Assembly (NCBI GenBank): GCA_021816845.1
Contig: JAKAWT010000002.1
Span: forward strand, 1-33,016
Reading direction: 5' to 3'
Source: a bacterium
GTDB taxonomy: Bacteria > Patescibacteriota > Dojkabacteria > JAKAPS01 > JAJZLI01
Length of the DNA stretch: 33,016 nt
Made by a program: the position numbers and the translations under genes. How positions within the stretch are numbered: the stretch's first letter is position 1; each line of letters starts with the position of its first letter. Of this stretch, positions 18,360-28,803 are shown piece by piece. The notes beneath the pieces were generated by a model. The model had not been told where the DNA came from, made no database searches, and worked only from the letters and a program-made list of their open reading frames with translations.

Positions 18360-19571
18360 ATGTCAACTTTTAAATATACTGCAACAAATCCTAATGGTAA
18401 TATTGTTAGCGGAGAATTTGAGGCTACAGATCGTGATCAGGTAGCAAAAATGATAATAGATCAAGGGTTAAGCCCCTTAAAAATAACTGGTAAAACAAAT
18501 ATAAAATTTGGTAACCTTAATAATATAAACATTGGTAAGGTACCAATGAAAGATAGGGTTATTTTTTTAAGGCAATTGGCAGTTTTGATCTCTGCTGGTA
18601 TACCTATAGTTGAAGCAATTAATATATCTCAAGCTCAAGTAAGTAATCAAGGATTAAAAAAAGTATTAGGACAAGTAGGTGCAGCTATAGAATCAGGCAA
18701 AAACCTTGCAGACTCATTTAAAGAACATTCTACCCTCTTTGATGATATGCAAATACAGCTCTTAAAAACTGCAGAAGCTTCTGGGTCTTTGGATTTTATA
18801 CTGGAAAGGATAGCAACGGAAACAGAATCAAAGTCAGCATTAATATCCAAATTCAGAGGGGCTATGATATACCCTATTCTTGTAATTTGTGCAGCAATAG
18901 TTGTTGTCGCTCTTGTTTTAACCCAAATGATACCACCTATGAAACATCTGTATCAAAGTTTTAACGCTACTCTACCATGGCCTACATTGTTCCTCATAAA
19001 CTTAAGTAGTTTTGTTACAACTTACTATTTATTTATTATTATTGCAGTAATTATTGTTGTTTTAGCATTCATTATTTATAGAAGATCAACTCAAGGACGT
19101 AGGGTTACAGACGCCCTAACCTTAAAAATCCCTCTATTTGGAGGTTTAATCCAAAAAATAGAAATAATAAATTTTGGTAAAACTTTCCTTTTACTTATAA
19201 AAGCAGGTGTGCCAATCGTTACTGGATTAAATATGATTGCAGACTCAATGCCCAATGTAATATTCAGAACAAGTATTAAAGAGATAGCAGATGAAGTTGA
19301 AAAGGGTAAATCTATGGCTTTGGTAATGTCAAAGTACCCTGTATTCCCTAGTTTACTATGGAGAATGATTGCAATTGGTGAGGAGACTGGAAAAATGGAG
19401 GAAGTTGTCTCTAAAGTTATTCAGTATTATGAAACAGAGACCGAAGATATGATTGAGAATTTATCAAAATTGATTGAACCTATTATAACAATTATACTTG
19501 GTGTTGTTGTAGGATTCATAGGTATAGCAGTATATTTACCAATCTATACTCTTGGAAACGTTATTAAATAA
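18360..19571 (+). CDS. pilC: type IV pilus inner-membrane platform protein PilC
   Basis: FKYTATNPNGNIVSGEFEA, two GspF-type domains, IGEETGKMEEV. Confidence 0.96.
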   Translation: MSTFKYTATNPNGNIVSGEFEATDRDQVAKMIIDQGLSPLKITGKTNIKFGNLNNINIGKVPMKDRVIFLRQLAVLISAGIPIVEAINISQAQVSNQGLKKVLGQVGAAIESGKNLADSFKEHSTLFDDMQIQLLKTAEASGSLDFILERIATETESKSALISKFRGAMIYPILVICAAIVVVALVLTQMIPPMKHLYQSFNATLPWPTLFLINLSSFVTTYYLFIIIAVIIVVLAFIIYRRSTQGRRVTDALTLKIPLFGGLIQKIEIINFGKTFLLLIKAGVPIVTGLNMIADSMPNVIFRTSIKEIADEVEKGKSMALVMSKYPVFPSLLWRMIAIGEETGKMEEVVSKVIQYYETETEDMIENLSKLIEPIITIILGVVVGFIGIAVYLPIYTLGNVIK

Positions 19572-19651
19572 GTATAATTCCACTATATATTGTATTTTTT
19601 GCTAATATTTGTATACTTAATATAAGTTTATATAATTTTTATTAATTTATT

Positions 19652-20278
19652 ATGAATAGAATAAAACAATTAAATTCAAAAGGAATATGGAACCAAGGTT
19701 TTACTTTAGTTGAGCTTTTGATTGTTATGGCAATTATAGGTATATTAATTGCTATTGCAATTATAGGTCTTGGCGCAGCTCAGGCTGATGCAAGGAACTC
19801 TGCAAGACAGACAGCAGTTAAAGGGCTTTCTGGTTTACTAGAGACATATTATGGAACAGGGCAAACATATCCTTATTCTGTAGGTATGCAGACTAACGGG
19901 GATGTTGTCTTTGCTTCACCTTTCCCTGGTATTAATCCTTATGTTACAGACTCTAGCCTTTGTAGCCCAACAATAGTTCCTAACCAATCAACGTTAAGTA
20001 ATTCTGGTAGTGGATATTCTTGTACTGCAGTTAGTACAAATCCAGGATTTGGTTATACTAGTGGTACTTCAGGTAATAGTAATACTCATTATTTCTATAT
20101 ACCATTCCATAATGGATCAGTTGCCTTATCAAATGATCAAACTATTACTGGGTATGTAGTTGGAGCATGTTTAGAGAATGGAGGTATATTCCCTTACACT
20201 GCAAACGGTAGTAATTCTCCTTATTCTTTAAATAATAATACTTTAACATCAGGTACTGTAAGCCTTACATGCAACTAA
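19652..20278 (+). CDS. pilA: type IV prepilin, probable major pilin
   Basis: QGFTLVELLIVMAIIGILIAIAIIGL prepilin signal; separate upstream region and downstream terminator hairpin. Confidence 0.9.
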   Translation: MNRIKQLNSKGIWNQGFTLVELLIVMAIIGILIAIAIIGLGAAQADARNSARQTAVKGLSGLLETYYGTGQTYPYSVGMQTNGDVVFASPFPGINPYVTDSSLCSPTIVPNQSTLSNSGSGYSCTAVSTNPGFGYTSGTSGNSNTHYFYIPFHNGSVALSNDQTITGYVVGACLENGGIFPYTANGSNSPYSLNNNTLTSGTVSLTCN

Positions 20279-20308
20279 AAATCTGATAAAGTATTTACTA
20301 TAAATGAG

Positions 20309-20337
20309 GAACCTCTATAAAAAGAGGTTCTTTGTTT
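20309..20337 (+). terminator. hairpin terminator after pilA
   Basis: GAACCTCT-ATAAAA-AGAGGTTC perfect 8-bp stem followed by TTTGTTT. Confidence 0.75.
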
Positions 20338-20369
20338 ACTTATACTATTTGATATGATATCTTTTAAGT

Positions 20370-21188
20370 ATGTTGGTATTTATTATATACTTATTGATTT
20401 TTACATTCTTATTGGGAGCAGCTATAGGTAGTTTTATAAACGCATCTTGCTACAGGGTACATGAACATCTAAACATAAAAACAGGAAGATCTATGTGTCC
20501 TTTGTGTAAACATAAACTTTCTTTCTTCGATCTAATACCTATATTTAGTTTTATATTTCTTAAAGGTAAGTGTAGGTATTGTAAAGAAAAGATATCCTAT
20601 CAATACATAATTATTGAAGTTCTTACAGGTGTTATTTTTGTATTATATTTTTATTTTTTTGGTATCATACAGGTTTTATACCCTACTCCGCTTAATATAA
20701 TCCAATTGGTTTTCTATATATTTATAATAATATCATTTATATATATAGCTTTATATGATTTTTTATATCTAGAAATCTCAAATAAACTTATGGTTGTTAT
20801 CTCTGTGGTCACAGTTATTTACCTATTACTGTTATATTTTATGGGATTTACATCTATATCATATATTTTTATGCATATATATACTGCAGTTATTGTAGGA
20901 GCAGTATTTCTTCTTTTAATTATTATAACTCGTGGAAGTGGCATGGGAGGTGGTGACATGAAACTTGCTTTTGTTATGGGGTTAATATTAGGTTTCCCTT
21001 CAATACTATTTGTACTTTTCTTATCATTTGTTTTAGGAGCATTAGTTGGTATAACACTTATAATTACTAAAGCAAAGAGTTTAAAATCGACTATACCCTT
21101 TGCACCATTCTTAGCTTGTAGTATTATATTTTATATAATATTCAATCAGTATATATTACATTTTCTAAATTATTTTTATTTATTATAA
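20370..21188 (+). CDS. pilD: prepilin peptidase / N-methyltransferase PilD
   Basis: GSFINASCYRVHE, CPLC...CRYC cysteines, YDFLYLEISN and GGGDMKLAFVMG active-site aspartates. Confidence 0.95.
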   Translation: MLVFIIYLLIFTFLLGAAIGSFINASCYRVHEHLNIKTGRSMCPLCKHKLSFFDLIPIFSFIFLKGKCRYCKEKISYQYIIIEVLTGVIFVLYFYFFGIIQVLYPTPLNIIQLVFYIFIIISFIYIALYDFLYLEISNKLMVVISVVTVIYLLLLYFMGFTSISYIFMHIYTAVIVGAVFLLLIIITRGSGMGGGDMKLAFVMGLILGFPSILFVLFLSFVLGALVGITLIITKAKSLKSTIPFAPFLACSIIFYIIFNQYILHFLNYFYLL

Positions 21189-21961
21189 TGAATTTAGACA
21201 GTAAGAATAAAATAAACAGGATTAGGGGGTTTACTTTGATTGAGCTCCTAATTGTAATGGCTATTTCTGTTATATTAATAATGTTGGTATTATTTGGTAC
21301 AAAAGGACTCCAATCCCAGGCAGTATTATCAAGTTCTGTATCCAACTTTATCTCAAGACTAAGTTATATAAAAGAGGAAGCTGTATCCGGAGTTACATCT
21401 TTTTATCGTGAAAGTGTACCTATAGATCCTACAACAGGATTGAGTGAGAATTGGGTATATGGTTTTTATATAATACCGGCTACAAGTAGTACTAGTATAT
21501 GTACTACTAATTGTCCTGGATATGATGTTGTTATGGCAGTTAAAAATGTTCAACCACCATGTCAGGATCAAAATAGTAATAATTCTCCAACGTTTGATAA
21601 CTCAATTCCACCACAGAATAATTCGCTATATAATAATTACCCTTCAGGTGATACCTATAGTGGCTCTGTCACCCCCCTTAATAAGTGTCTAGGAGGAAGT
21701 ATTACTCCTTCAAATGCAACATATTATCATGCCTTGTCTCCAGGTGTTACAATGTCCTCTAATGGAAATTTTCCTTTATTTGAGGAAGTATCTGGTAATA
21801 TATATATATATTCTGAAAGTCATCCATATAGCATCATAAGTTCTCCTAGTACAGGTAGTAATGCCTCTTTTATAATGAAATATACTAATTCTTCTGATAC
21901 TGTTACTATATATGATACTTATAGTAGTAACGCAAATAGTGTAGTTCAGACAACACAGTAA
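21188..21961 (+). CDS. minor prepilin-like protein
   Basis: RGFTLIELLIVMAISVILIMLVLFG class III signal. Confidence 0.88.
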   Translation: MNLDSKNKINRIRGFTLIELLIVMAISVILIMLVLFGTKGLQSQAVLSSSVSNFISRLSYIKEEAVSGVTSFYRESVPIDPTTGLSENWVYGFYIIPATSSTSICTTNCPGYDVVMAVKNVQPPCQDQNSNNSPTFDNSIPPQNNSLYNNYPSGDTYSGSVTPLNKCLGGSITPSNATYYHALSPGVTMSSNGNFPLFEEVSGNIYIYSESHPYSIISSPSTGSNASFIMKYTNSSDTVTIYDTYSSNANSVVQTTQ

Positions 21962-21963
21962 AT

Positions 21964-22581
21964 ATGATTCAAAAGAGTCTTTTTAAATATATTAAATATT
22001 CAAATCCAGTTAATTTGGATTTATCAAATAATAAAAATCTGAATAAATCCAAGGGATTTACTCTAATAGAGACTCTGGTGGCTATGGTATTCATGTCTTT
22101 TATATTAATGGCGGTATTATATGCTGAATCACTTGCAATCCATCAGAGTTATCAAAATGAGGCTAGTATGGTTGCACAACAAGTATTGTCCTATGAAATG
22201 TCATATGCTCATGTGTGGGCTAATGAAGGAAATATATCATGGACTCAAAATGAAGGCATATCTTGTAGTGCCGCAAATTCTAACTCTCAGAATTGTCTAC
22301 ATATAGCAAATGCACTAAATGTTGTTGGTGCTACTGCAAATCAACTAGCTCTATTTAGTGAACCTCAAAATATGGAAATACTTTTATATTCTCAACCAAT
22401 AGGAGCCTCTTTGAGTTCATGTGATCAATCAACAATAATAGGATATGTGTTCTGGAATTTTAATAATGGGGGATCTTCACAGGCAATACCTGCATCCCTA
22501 CCTTGGATGGGAGGATATCCTAAGGGGAATTTTAATCAATATTTAAGTTCTACTAAGATTATTACTGGAAAGTCATGTTAA
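21964..22581 (+). CDS. minor prepilin-like protein
   Basis: KGFTLIETLVAMVFMSFILMAVLYAE class III signal. Confidence 0.88.
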   Translation: MIQKSLFKYIKYSNPVNLDLSNNKNLNKSKGFTLIETLVAMVFMSFILMAVLYAESLAIHQSYQNEASMVAQQVLSYEMSYAHVWANEGNISWTQNEGISCSAANSNSQNCLHIANALNVVGATANQLALFSEPQNMEILLYSQPIGASLSSCDQSTIIGYVFWNFNNGGSSQAIPASLPWMGGYPKGNFNQYLSSTKIITGKSC

Positions 22582-23234
22582 AGAATATAAAGCATAATAA
22601 GATAATTTGGTATATACGTAATATAAAAAGGGGTTTTACCTTAATAGAGCTATTAGTGGTGATGGCGATATTTTCTTTCCTAATTTTGGTATTAATGTCT
22701 TCTTTTACCAACACATATGCATACATAACAGATTTGAATACACAGTCTCATGTTGAGAATCAAATACAATATGCAATGAGTTATCTAAAAAAAATTATTA
22801 GGAATGGAGCTACTGTTAATCTTACTAATGTAAATTCAGGTATATGTAACCCTAATCCTCCCCAAGGATCTGTCATACTTTGTAGCTTATCAGGACCTCT
22901 TATAGTGAAGAACCAGCAAGGTCAGATTATTGCTACAATTGCTTTAAATACATCATCATCCTCTTTGGGACAGAAAATTGGAGGCTATATCACTTATAAC
23001 GGTAATAATGTAACAAATTCCAATAATATAGATATACAAGCTTTAAATTTTTACTACTATAACTATAACTATACTGGTACACCTCAAGGGTCAAATTCCA
23101 ATGTCTATATTGCCCCTTATGTAACTATTTTGATCAAAGGTTGTACTCTAAACACATTCCAATTCTATGGACAAAAAGTTTGCATGAATTTAATCTCTAG
23201 TGCAACTTTAGAAAATTACGTCTATTCCAATTAA
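22575..23234 (+). CDS. minor prepilin-like protein (PilW/GspJ-like position)
   Basis: RGFTLIELLVVMAIFSFLILVLMSSF class III signal; 7-nt overlap with the preceding gene. Confidence 0.88.
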   Translation: MLKNIKHNKIIWYIRNIKRGFTLIELLVVMAIFSFLILVLMSSFTNTYAYITDLNTQSHVENQIQYAMSYLKKIIRNGATVNLTNVNSGICNPNPPQGSVILCSLSGPLIVKNQQGQIIATIALNTSSSSLGQKIGGYITYNGNNVTNSNNIDIQALNFYYYNYNYTGTPQGSNSNVYIAPYVTILIKGCTLNTFQFYGQKVCMNLISSATLENYVYSN

Positions 23235-23293
23235 ATCCTCTTGTTATATAAATATATTGCAATTTATAATAAATTTGTATAATAATGATATAA

Positions 23294-25189
23294 ATGAAAG
23301 TTATTATTAAAGATAGTTTTAAAACTGTTCTGCTTGTGCTTGTGGTTTTACTTGGTATCTTTTTGTATGCCAAGTCTAGCGTAAAACCAGTATTAGCTTG
23401 GACAGGTCCATACGTGAATTGTTATTATACTAATGTTGTAGAAAATTCAACAATCTATAATGGTCAAATAAATGTCTCCTTGTCCCCAGTTGGATATGGT
23501 AATTCATACAATGTTTCTGTTTCTGGTTCTGGACCTTATCATAAAGACTATTATACTGATTATGAGTGTAATTATACTTATTATGCAAGTTGTATCCAAT
23601 ACAGTACAACATATCCATATGGTTGTATACAGTATGATACCCCTCCAGCGGACTACACAACAAATACATCAGTTTATGTTTTTGATAAAAATGTATACGA
23701 TGTCACTGGTAGTGCAAATCTATCAGAAACTTCTAATCAACCCACATATCTTAATGGTTTAATAGCGAACACTTCTGTATCCTGTTCAGGTTCTAGTTTT
23801 AATACACAAGTTAATACTGTATCTGTAAATAACACTAAAGTTTTCAATTATAATAATGTTTCTCCAGATCCAGGAAAGCAATTGTCACCTGTGACTTTAA
23901 CAGCAACTTTATCTTCTGGACAATATTGTAATACTGGTGGTCCTGCGACAGCTACTATGAATTTAAGAGAAGGACCTTTTATACTATCTTTGTCTCCAGA
24001 CTCGTCTCTTCCTTTTAATACAGAGCAATATGGTGGTAATCCAGATGGTACAATAATATATACTTTAAGTACAAGTTGTAATAATGGTAATCTACAGTGT
24101 TCTAATTCTAGTAGATATGTATCTTGGAATATTACTACGAATCAACCGTGGCTTTATTTATGGGATGGTAAAGTATCTAGTGGGCAGACATCTGTTACAG
24201 TATATTGTATAAATCCAACAGATAAAACGAGTACAAGTACTAGTTTGTATTTATATTGTGATAATTCCAGTCCAGATACACCTATAAATAATCATTTATG
24301 GACAAGAGCAGCTAATACTCAAAATATGCCTTCTGGCTCAGGATCTTCTGCTTATCATGCTCAAGTTGTAGTTACCCCATCTTCCTTCGCTCAGGCTAAT
24401 AATCCAGCTCCTGTGACACTTAACATTTATGCTTCTTGGTTATCAACTGCCAATGGAGGTAATGCTTATTCAAGAGGAGGTTTTAATATTACTACGCCAC
24501 CTAGTCCAGCTACTCCTGCAGATAAGATCTTTACGGACGCTTTATTAGAGACTTTAGGCGGTGGGCTAAATTTTGAAAATGGTACTCCAGTATCATATGC
24601 TTCTTTAGAATATGTAAACCAAAAGTTAGGTCTGACCAACAATGGTACCCCGATATATGATTTTAACTTTTATGCAACATTGTATTGTGAAATTACTGGA
24701 AAATGTCAAAATGCTTTTTCAAATGGTGTTATACAGATAAGTAAGATTCCTCAAAATCAGGCAAATTTGGGCAGCTTACAATCGATGACTCAATCAAATC
24801 CAAATTGGTATTTTTATCAAGGTGATTTAAATATTTCCCAAAATACCATATATACAGGTAGCGCAGTTTTGATTGTTAATGGTAATGTTACAATTAACCC
24901 TTCACTATATCCACAAACTGCAGCTTGTACTATAGCCGATTCATCTCCTCTAACTAATGTTCAATTATGTCCAGGGCTTGTAATCATTTCAAGTGGGAAT
25001 ATAGAGATAACCAGCAATACTCCATCACAAGCATTTTCTTATGATAGAGACCTTGATGCAAATACAAATGCTGATGTCGAAAACACAGGCAATGTTACAG
25101 AACCAGGTGGTGGGTTGACTACAGTTTCTCCATATGATGTAGTGGACGCATTCTTAATCTCAATGGGAAAAATAGTAATAGATAATTAA
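23294..25189 (+). CDS. large secreted/surface protein of unknown function in the pilus locus
   Basis: N-terminal hydrophobic segment LLVLVVLLGIFLYAKSSVKPVLAW, long Ser/Thr/Asn/Tyr-rich Cys-containing ectodomain, C-terminal beta-rich 'SAVLIVNGNVTINPS...LVIISSGNIEI'. Confidence 0.8.
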   Translation: MKVIIKDSFKTVLLVLVVLLGIFLYAKSSVKPVLAWTGPYVNCYYTNVVENSTIYNGQINVSLSPVGYGNSYNVSVSGSGPYHKDYYTDYECNYTYYASCIQYSTTYPYGCIQYDTPPADYTTNTSVYVFDKNVYDVTGSANLSETSNQPTYLNGLIANTSVSCSGSSFNTQVNTVSVNNTKVFNYNNVSPDPGKQLSPVTLTATLSSGQYCNTGGPATATMNLREGPFILSLSPDSSLPFNTEQYGGNPDGTIIYTLSTSCNNGNLQCSNSSRYVSWNITTNQPWLYLWDGKVSSGQTSVTVYCINPTDKTSTSTSLYLYCDNSSPDTPINNHLWTRAANTQNMPSGSGSSAYHAQVVVTPSSFAQANNPAPVTLNIYASWLSTANGGNAYSRGGFNITTPPSPATPADKIFTDALLETLGGGLNFENGTPVSYASLEYVNQKLGLTNNGTPIYDFNFYATLYCEITGKCQNAFSNGVIQISKIPQNQANLGSLQSMTQSNPNWYFYQGDLNISQNTIYTGSAVLIVNGNVTINPSLYPQTAACTIADSSPLTNVQLCPGLVIISSGNIEITSNTPSQAFSYDRDLDANTNADVENTGNVTEPGGGLTTVSPYDVVDAFLISMGKIVIDN

Positions 25190-25191
25190 TT

Positions 25192-25578
25192 ATGGATAAA
25201 AGAAAGATCCTTGTTGTAGAAGATGAGGTTTACTTAGTTGAGTTATATACAGAGATATTACAGAAAGCTGGATATCAAGTATCATCTGCTTATACAGGAG
25301 ATGAAGGTATTAAACTAGCAGAGCAAGAAAAATTTGATCTTATCTTGCTTGACCTTATGCTTCCTAGTGGTACCATTAATGGAACATATTTTTTGCATCT
25401 TGTAAAAACAGATACTGAGAAATATCATAATCCACTGGTTGTAGTATTGACCAATCTCACTAGTGAGGTTATAGTAAAAGATATATTCTCACAAAAAGCT
25501 GATGGATTTTTGATGAAAACTGAGCTTACACCAGAACAGATTGTTAAAGAGGTAGCAAATTATTTAAATAAATCATAA
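25192..25578 (+). CDS. stand-alone response regulator receiver domain (CheY/PilG-like)
   Basis: ILVVEDE, FDLILLDLMLP (phospho-Asp), VVLTN, LMKTELT. Confidence 0.93.
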   Translation: MDKRKILVVEDEVYLVELYTEILQKAGYQVSSAYTGDEGIKLAEQEKFDLILLDLMLPSGTINGTYFLHLVKTDTEKYHNPLVVVLTNLTSEVIVKDIFSQKADGFLMKTELTPEQIVKEVANYLNKS

Positions 25579-25582
25579 AATT

Positions 25583-26632
25583 ATGTTTGGTAAAAAGAAA
25601 GAAAATTTGAATTCATTTGCTGTAGATTTTGGAGCTCATACAATAAAGGTTGTGAGATTAAAGGATGTAGATAAAAATCCTGCTCTAGTTACTTTTGGAT
25701 CAATAGAAACTCCATATGGGGTCTTGGGGAGTGAAAATGAAGACCATAAAAGAACACTCGCTGAATCTTTGAAATCACTAGTGCATGATTTGGGTATACA
25801 AACTACTAATGCCTCAATATCTTTACCTGATAGTTCAATATTTTCAAAAGTAATAAGAATACCAGCACAAAAGGAAGCTGATTTGGAAGAAGCAGTATTT
25901 TGGGCTACCAAAAAAAACATACCAATATCGCCAGATGAAGTTCAAGTTGATTGGTCTATTGTTAATAAATTAGAAACATCAAGTGATGGTGTTACTCAGT
26001 ATGATGTTTTACTTGTTGCGGCACCTAAGCTTCTTATAAATAGATACGTTGATATTCTAAAACTTGCAGGGTTTACACCTGTTTTAATAGAGACTGAATC
26101 ACTATCTTTAGTTAGGAGTCTTTCATATAAGAATGATACTTCACCAAGTCTTATTATGGATTTTGGTTATAATGGTATAGAGACGGTTGTAGCATATAAG
26201 GAAACATTACTCTTTCCTCAGACAATAGCAATTGGATCTTCAGTGCTTACTAAAGCTATCGCTCAGGGGTTTAATCTAGAAGAGGTACAAGCTGAAGAAT
26301 ACAAAAAGAGCTACGGTCTTGATCCAGCACAATTAGAGGGAAAGATATATAGAACTTTGCTCCCTATAATGGAGTCTATCGTTAATGAGATAAGAAGAAC
26401 ATTTAACGCTTATAAAGCTACTAATATATCAGATACTCCTACTAAAATAATACTTGTCGGTAATGGCTCCATGCTTCCAGGACTTGTTTTGTATCTAGCA
26501 CAAAACTTAAATATGGAAGTTGAGGTTGGGAATCCTTATTCAAAAATATATATGGATCCTTCGTTAAAGAATAAACTCCCTGCCCCACTACCTGGATATG
26601 CAGTTGCTTTAGGATTAGCATTAAAAGTATAA
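25583..26632 (+). CDS. pilM: type IV pilus assembly protein PilM
   Basis: FAVDFGAHTIKVVRL, ATKKNIPISPDEVQVDW, ILVGNGSMLPGL (actin-like ATPase fold). Confidence 0.94.
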   Translation: MFGKKKENLNSFAVDFGAHTIKVVRLKDVDKNPALVTFGSIETPYGVLGSENEDHKRTLAESLKSLVHDLGIQTTNASISLPDSSIFSKVIRIPAQKEADLEEAVFWATKKNIPISPDEVQVDWSIVNKLETSSDGVTQYDVLLVAAPKLLINRYVDILKLAGFTPVLIETESLSLVRSLSYKNDTSPSLIMDFGYNGIETVVAYKETLLFPQTIAIGSSVLTKAIAQGFNLEEVQAEEYKKSYGLDPAQLEGKIYRTLLPIMESIVNEIRRTFNAYKATNISDTPTKIILVGNGSMLPGLVLYLAQNLNMEVEVGNPYSKIYMDPSLKNKLPAPLPGYAVALGLALKV

Positions 26633-26635
26633 AAT

Positions 26636-27220
26636 ATGAAAACAGGAATAAATTTAATTCCAAGAAAAACAAAGGAAGAATTAGTAAAGGAATCTAGAAT
26701 GTATACCCTAGAGATTGTTGCTGCTATAGTTATTATAATAGCAGAAGTAGCATCTGTGTTTATTGTGGGTATGGCCAAGACAGCAAAAAAAAATGAAATA
26801 TTTGCTCAAAATGTATACAATAAGGATAAAAAGAACTTACAATCCTTTTCTAATACTATTAATACTATTAATAATATTAATCAAAGATATAATAATATTA
26901 ATAGTATTATCAACACTTTTAACAATCCTGTTACTGTACTTAGTAGATTTGAAGCTTTAGTCCCAGGAAATATATCTTTGTCGAATTTTCTTTATGTATA
27001 TAACGGGAGTATCACATTTAACTGTTCAGGAGCAAATGTTCTAGATGTAGCCCACTTGATACATAATTTTTCTTCAAATAATAAAAATAATAAATATTTT
27101 GTAAATACTCAGATAAAATCAGTTCAAATTACCTATGATAGTAACAACCAAGTACAATCTGTGAAGTTTAATATAACAACGACCTATCATAATAATAATT
27201 CAATTAGTGGAGCAACATAA
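26636..27220 (+). CDS. pilN: PilN-like pilus assembly protein
   Basis: MKTGINLIPRKTKEE N-terminus followed by one TM segment, directly after pilM. Confidence 0.85.
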   Translation: MKTGINLIPRKTKEELVKESRMYTLEIVAAIVIIIAEVASVFIVGMAKTAKKNEIFAQNVYNKDKKNLQSFSNTINTINNINQRYNNINSIINTFNNPVTVLSRFEALVPGNISLSNFLYVYNGSITFNCSGANVLDVAHLIHNFSSNNKNNKYFVNTQIKSVQITYDSNNQVQSVKFNITTTYHNNNSISGAT

Positions 27221-27918
27221 TGATGAATAATAATATAGATAGAACTAAATTGATAAGATTTGCCAAATTATATACTATACCTATTCTAGCAGTAATATTG
27301 GTTATAATAGCTGTATTCTTTGTTATTTGGCCTAGTTATAATTCTATAAAACAGTATAATAATGAAACACAATCATACAATTCACAAAATCAGAGCATGA
27401 ATACTGCGATCCAATCATTAAAGAATTACTCTTCTAAGTCACAAATTACTCAAATAGACAAGTATCTAGCCTCACTAAATCAAATAATACAATCTAATTT
27501 ACAGTTTTCGATAACTTCTGGTGAAGTACAGTCATTAGGGCTTGCCTCGGGTTTACAATTCAATACCTTATCTAGTGGACAACAACCAGCATCATTTAAT
27601 CAACAAATATCAATACCTGGTGTATCTCCAAGCCTGACTCCAAATAATGTGTTCGTATCATTTGTTGGCACCATATCTCAGATTGATAATTATATAAATA
27701 CTTTAGAAAAACAAAAAACTTTATTTGTTATATCAAGTATAGAATATTCTGGGTCTCTTATGGGATCTACTCAGTTACAAGGACAATCCGGTGGTAATGA
27801 TACCTTAAATATAGAAGTAGTCTTTTTTTCTATGCCTGATTCTAAGAATATTTTGTACCAGGGAGGACTTGTTAATAGTGCAGCTTTAGAAAAGTTAATC
27901 TCAAGTAGGAATGGTTAA
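27220..27918 (+). CDS. pilO: PilO-like pilus assembly protein
   Basis: Single N-terminal TM, coiled segment, position after pilN. Confidence 0.8.
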   Translation: MMNNNIDRTKLIRFAKLYTIPILAVILVIIAVFFVIWPSYNSIKQYNNETQSYNSQNQSMNTAIQSLKNYSSKSQITQIDKYLASLNQIIQSNLQFSITSGEVQSLGLASGLQFNTLSSGQQPASFNQQISIPGVSPSLTPNNVFVSFVGTISQIDNYINTLEKQKTLFVISSIEYSGSLMGSTQLQGQSGGNDTLNIEVVFFSMPDSKNILYQGGLVNSAALEKLISSRNG

Positions 27919-28136
27919 ATTTTTAATAATTTCTTAACAATATCTGTTGGTTGAGCACCTCTAGATAACCAGTTTTGTAGTTTCTCTTTATCAAATTCAA
28001 GTTTTTTAAGTATAGGTTCATAGTACCCTATTTTCTCTATATACTTGCCATCTCTTTTAGAGACAGAGTCAGCAACTATAATTCTATAGCTTGCATGATG
28101 TTTTTTACCTGTTCTTGTAAGTCTAATTTTTACCAT
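27915..28136 (-). CDS. rpsP: 30S ribosomal protein bS16
   Basis: [41 protein letters not shown]. Confidence 0.97.
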   Translation of the reverse strand: MVKIRLTRTGKKHHASYRIIVADSVSKRDGKYIEKIGYYEPILKKLEFDKEKLQNWLSRGAQPTDIVKKLLKI

Positions 28137-28800
28137 ATAATTTATCTATGACCTTTTTAGCTGCTTCATCTTCAGCTTCTTGTTTACTTTTACCAGTACC
28201 TATTTCCATAGGATCCTTATTTATATAAACTTGTACTGTAAACACCCTACTATGTGCAGGGCCTTCCTCTTTTATAATTTTATACCTAGGTATCGGCTTG
28301 TGTTCAGACTGTAACCTTTCTTGCAGATAAGACTTATTACTTATATAACTCTTATTCTCAATTATATCATTCAATACGAAGTATAAGTGAGTATACAGAA
28401 ATTGTTCTGTATATTCAAGTCCCTTATCTAAATAAATTGCACCTATTAAGGCTTCAAATGTATCTTCAAGAATCTTAGATCTTTCTCTTCCTCCAGAGTC
28501 TGCTTCACCCTTAGCTAATTGTAGATATTCTCCAATACCCATATCTGAGGCTATTTTTGATAGTGTTTTGGTCTGTACCATTGATGACCTATATGTCGTT
28601 AGAATACCTTCTTTTTCATTTTTAAACCTAAAAAATAAATATTTTGATACTAGAAGCTCAATGACAGCATCACCCAAGAATTCCAATCGTTCATTGTTGT
28701 CAGTTGTCATTGATCTATGTGTAAGAGCAATTTTTAATAACTCTTTGTTCTTCATGTTTAAGTTTAATTTTTTATCTAACTCCTCAATATTTTTGTTCAT
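28123..28800 (-). CDS. rnc: ribonuclease III
   Basis: [28 protein letters not shown]-terminal dsRBD. Confidence 0.97.
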   Translation of the reverse strand: MNKNIEELDKKLNLNMKNKELLKIALTHRSMTTDNNERLEFLGDAVIELLVSKYLFFRFKNEKEGILTTYRSSMVQTKTLSKIASDMGIGEYLQLAKGEADSGGRERSKILEDTFEALIGAIYLDKGLEYTEQFLYTHLYFVLNDIIENKSYISNKSYLQERLQSEHKPIPRYKIIKEEGPAHSRVFTVQVYINKDPMEIGTGKSKQEAEDEAAKKVIDKLYGKN

Positions 28801-28803
28801 TTT

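Noticed and set aside
23472-23762. 96 aa ORF overlapping the 631 aa secreted protein (+) and 79 aa ORF 23430-23669 (-)
   Set aside because: Out-of-frame translations of the Tyr/Thr-rich region, with Met/Ile-rich or Tyr/His-rich artefact composition.
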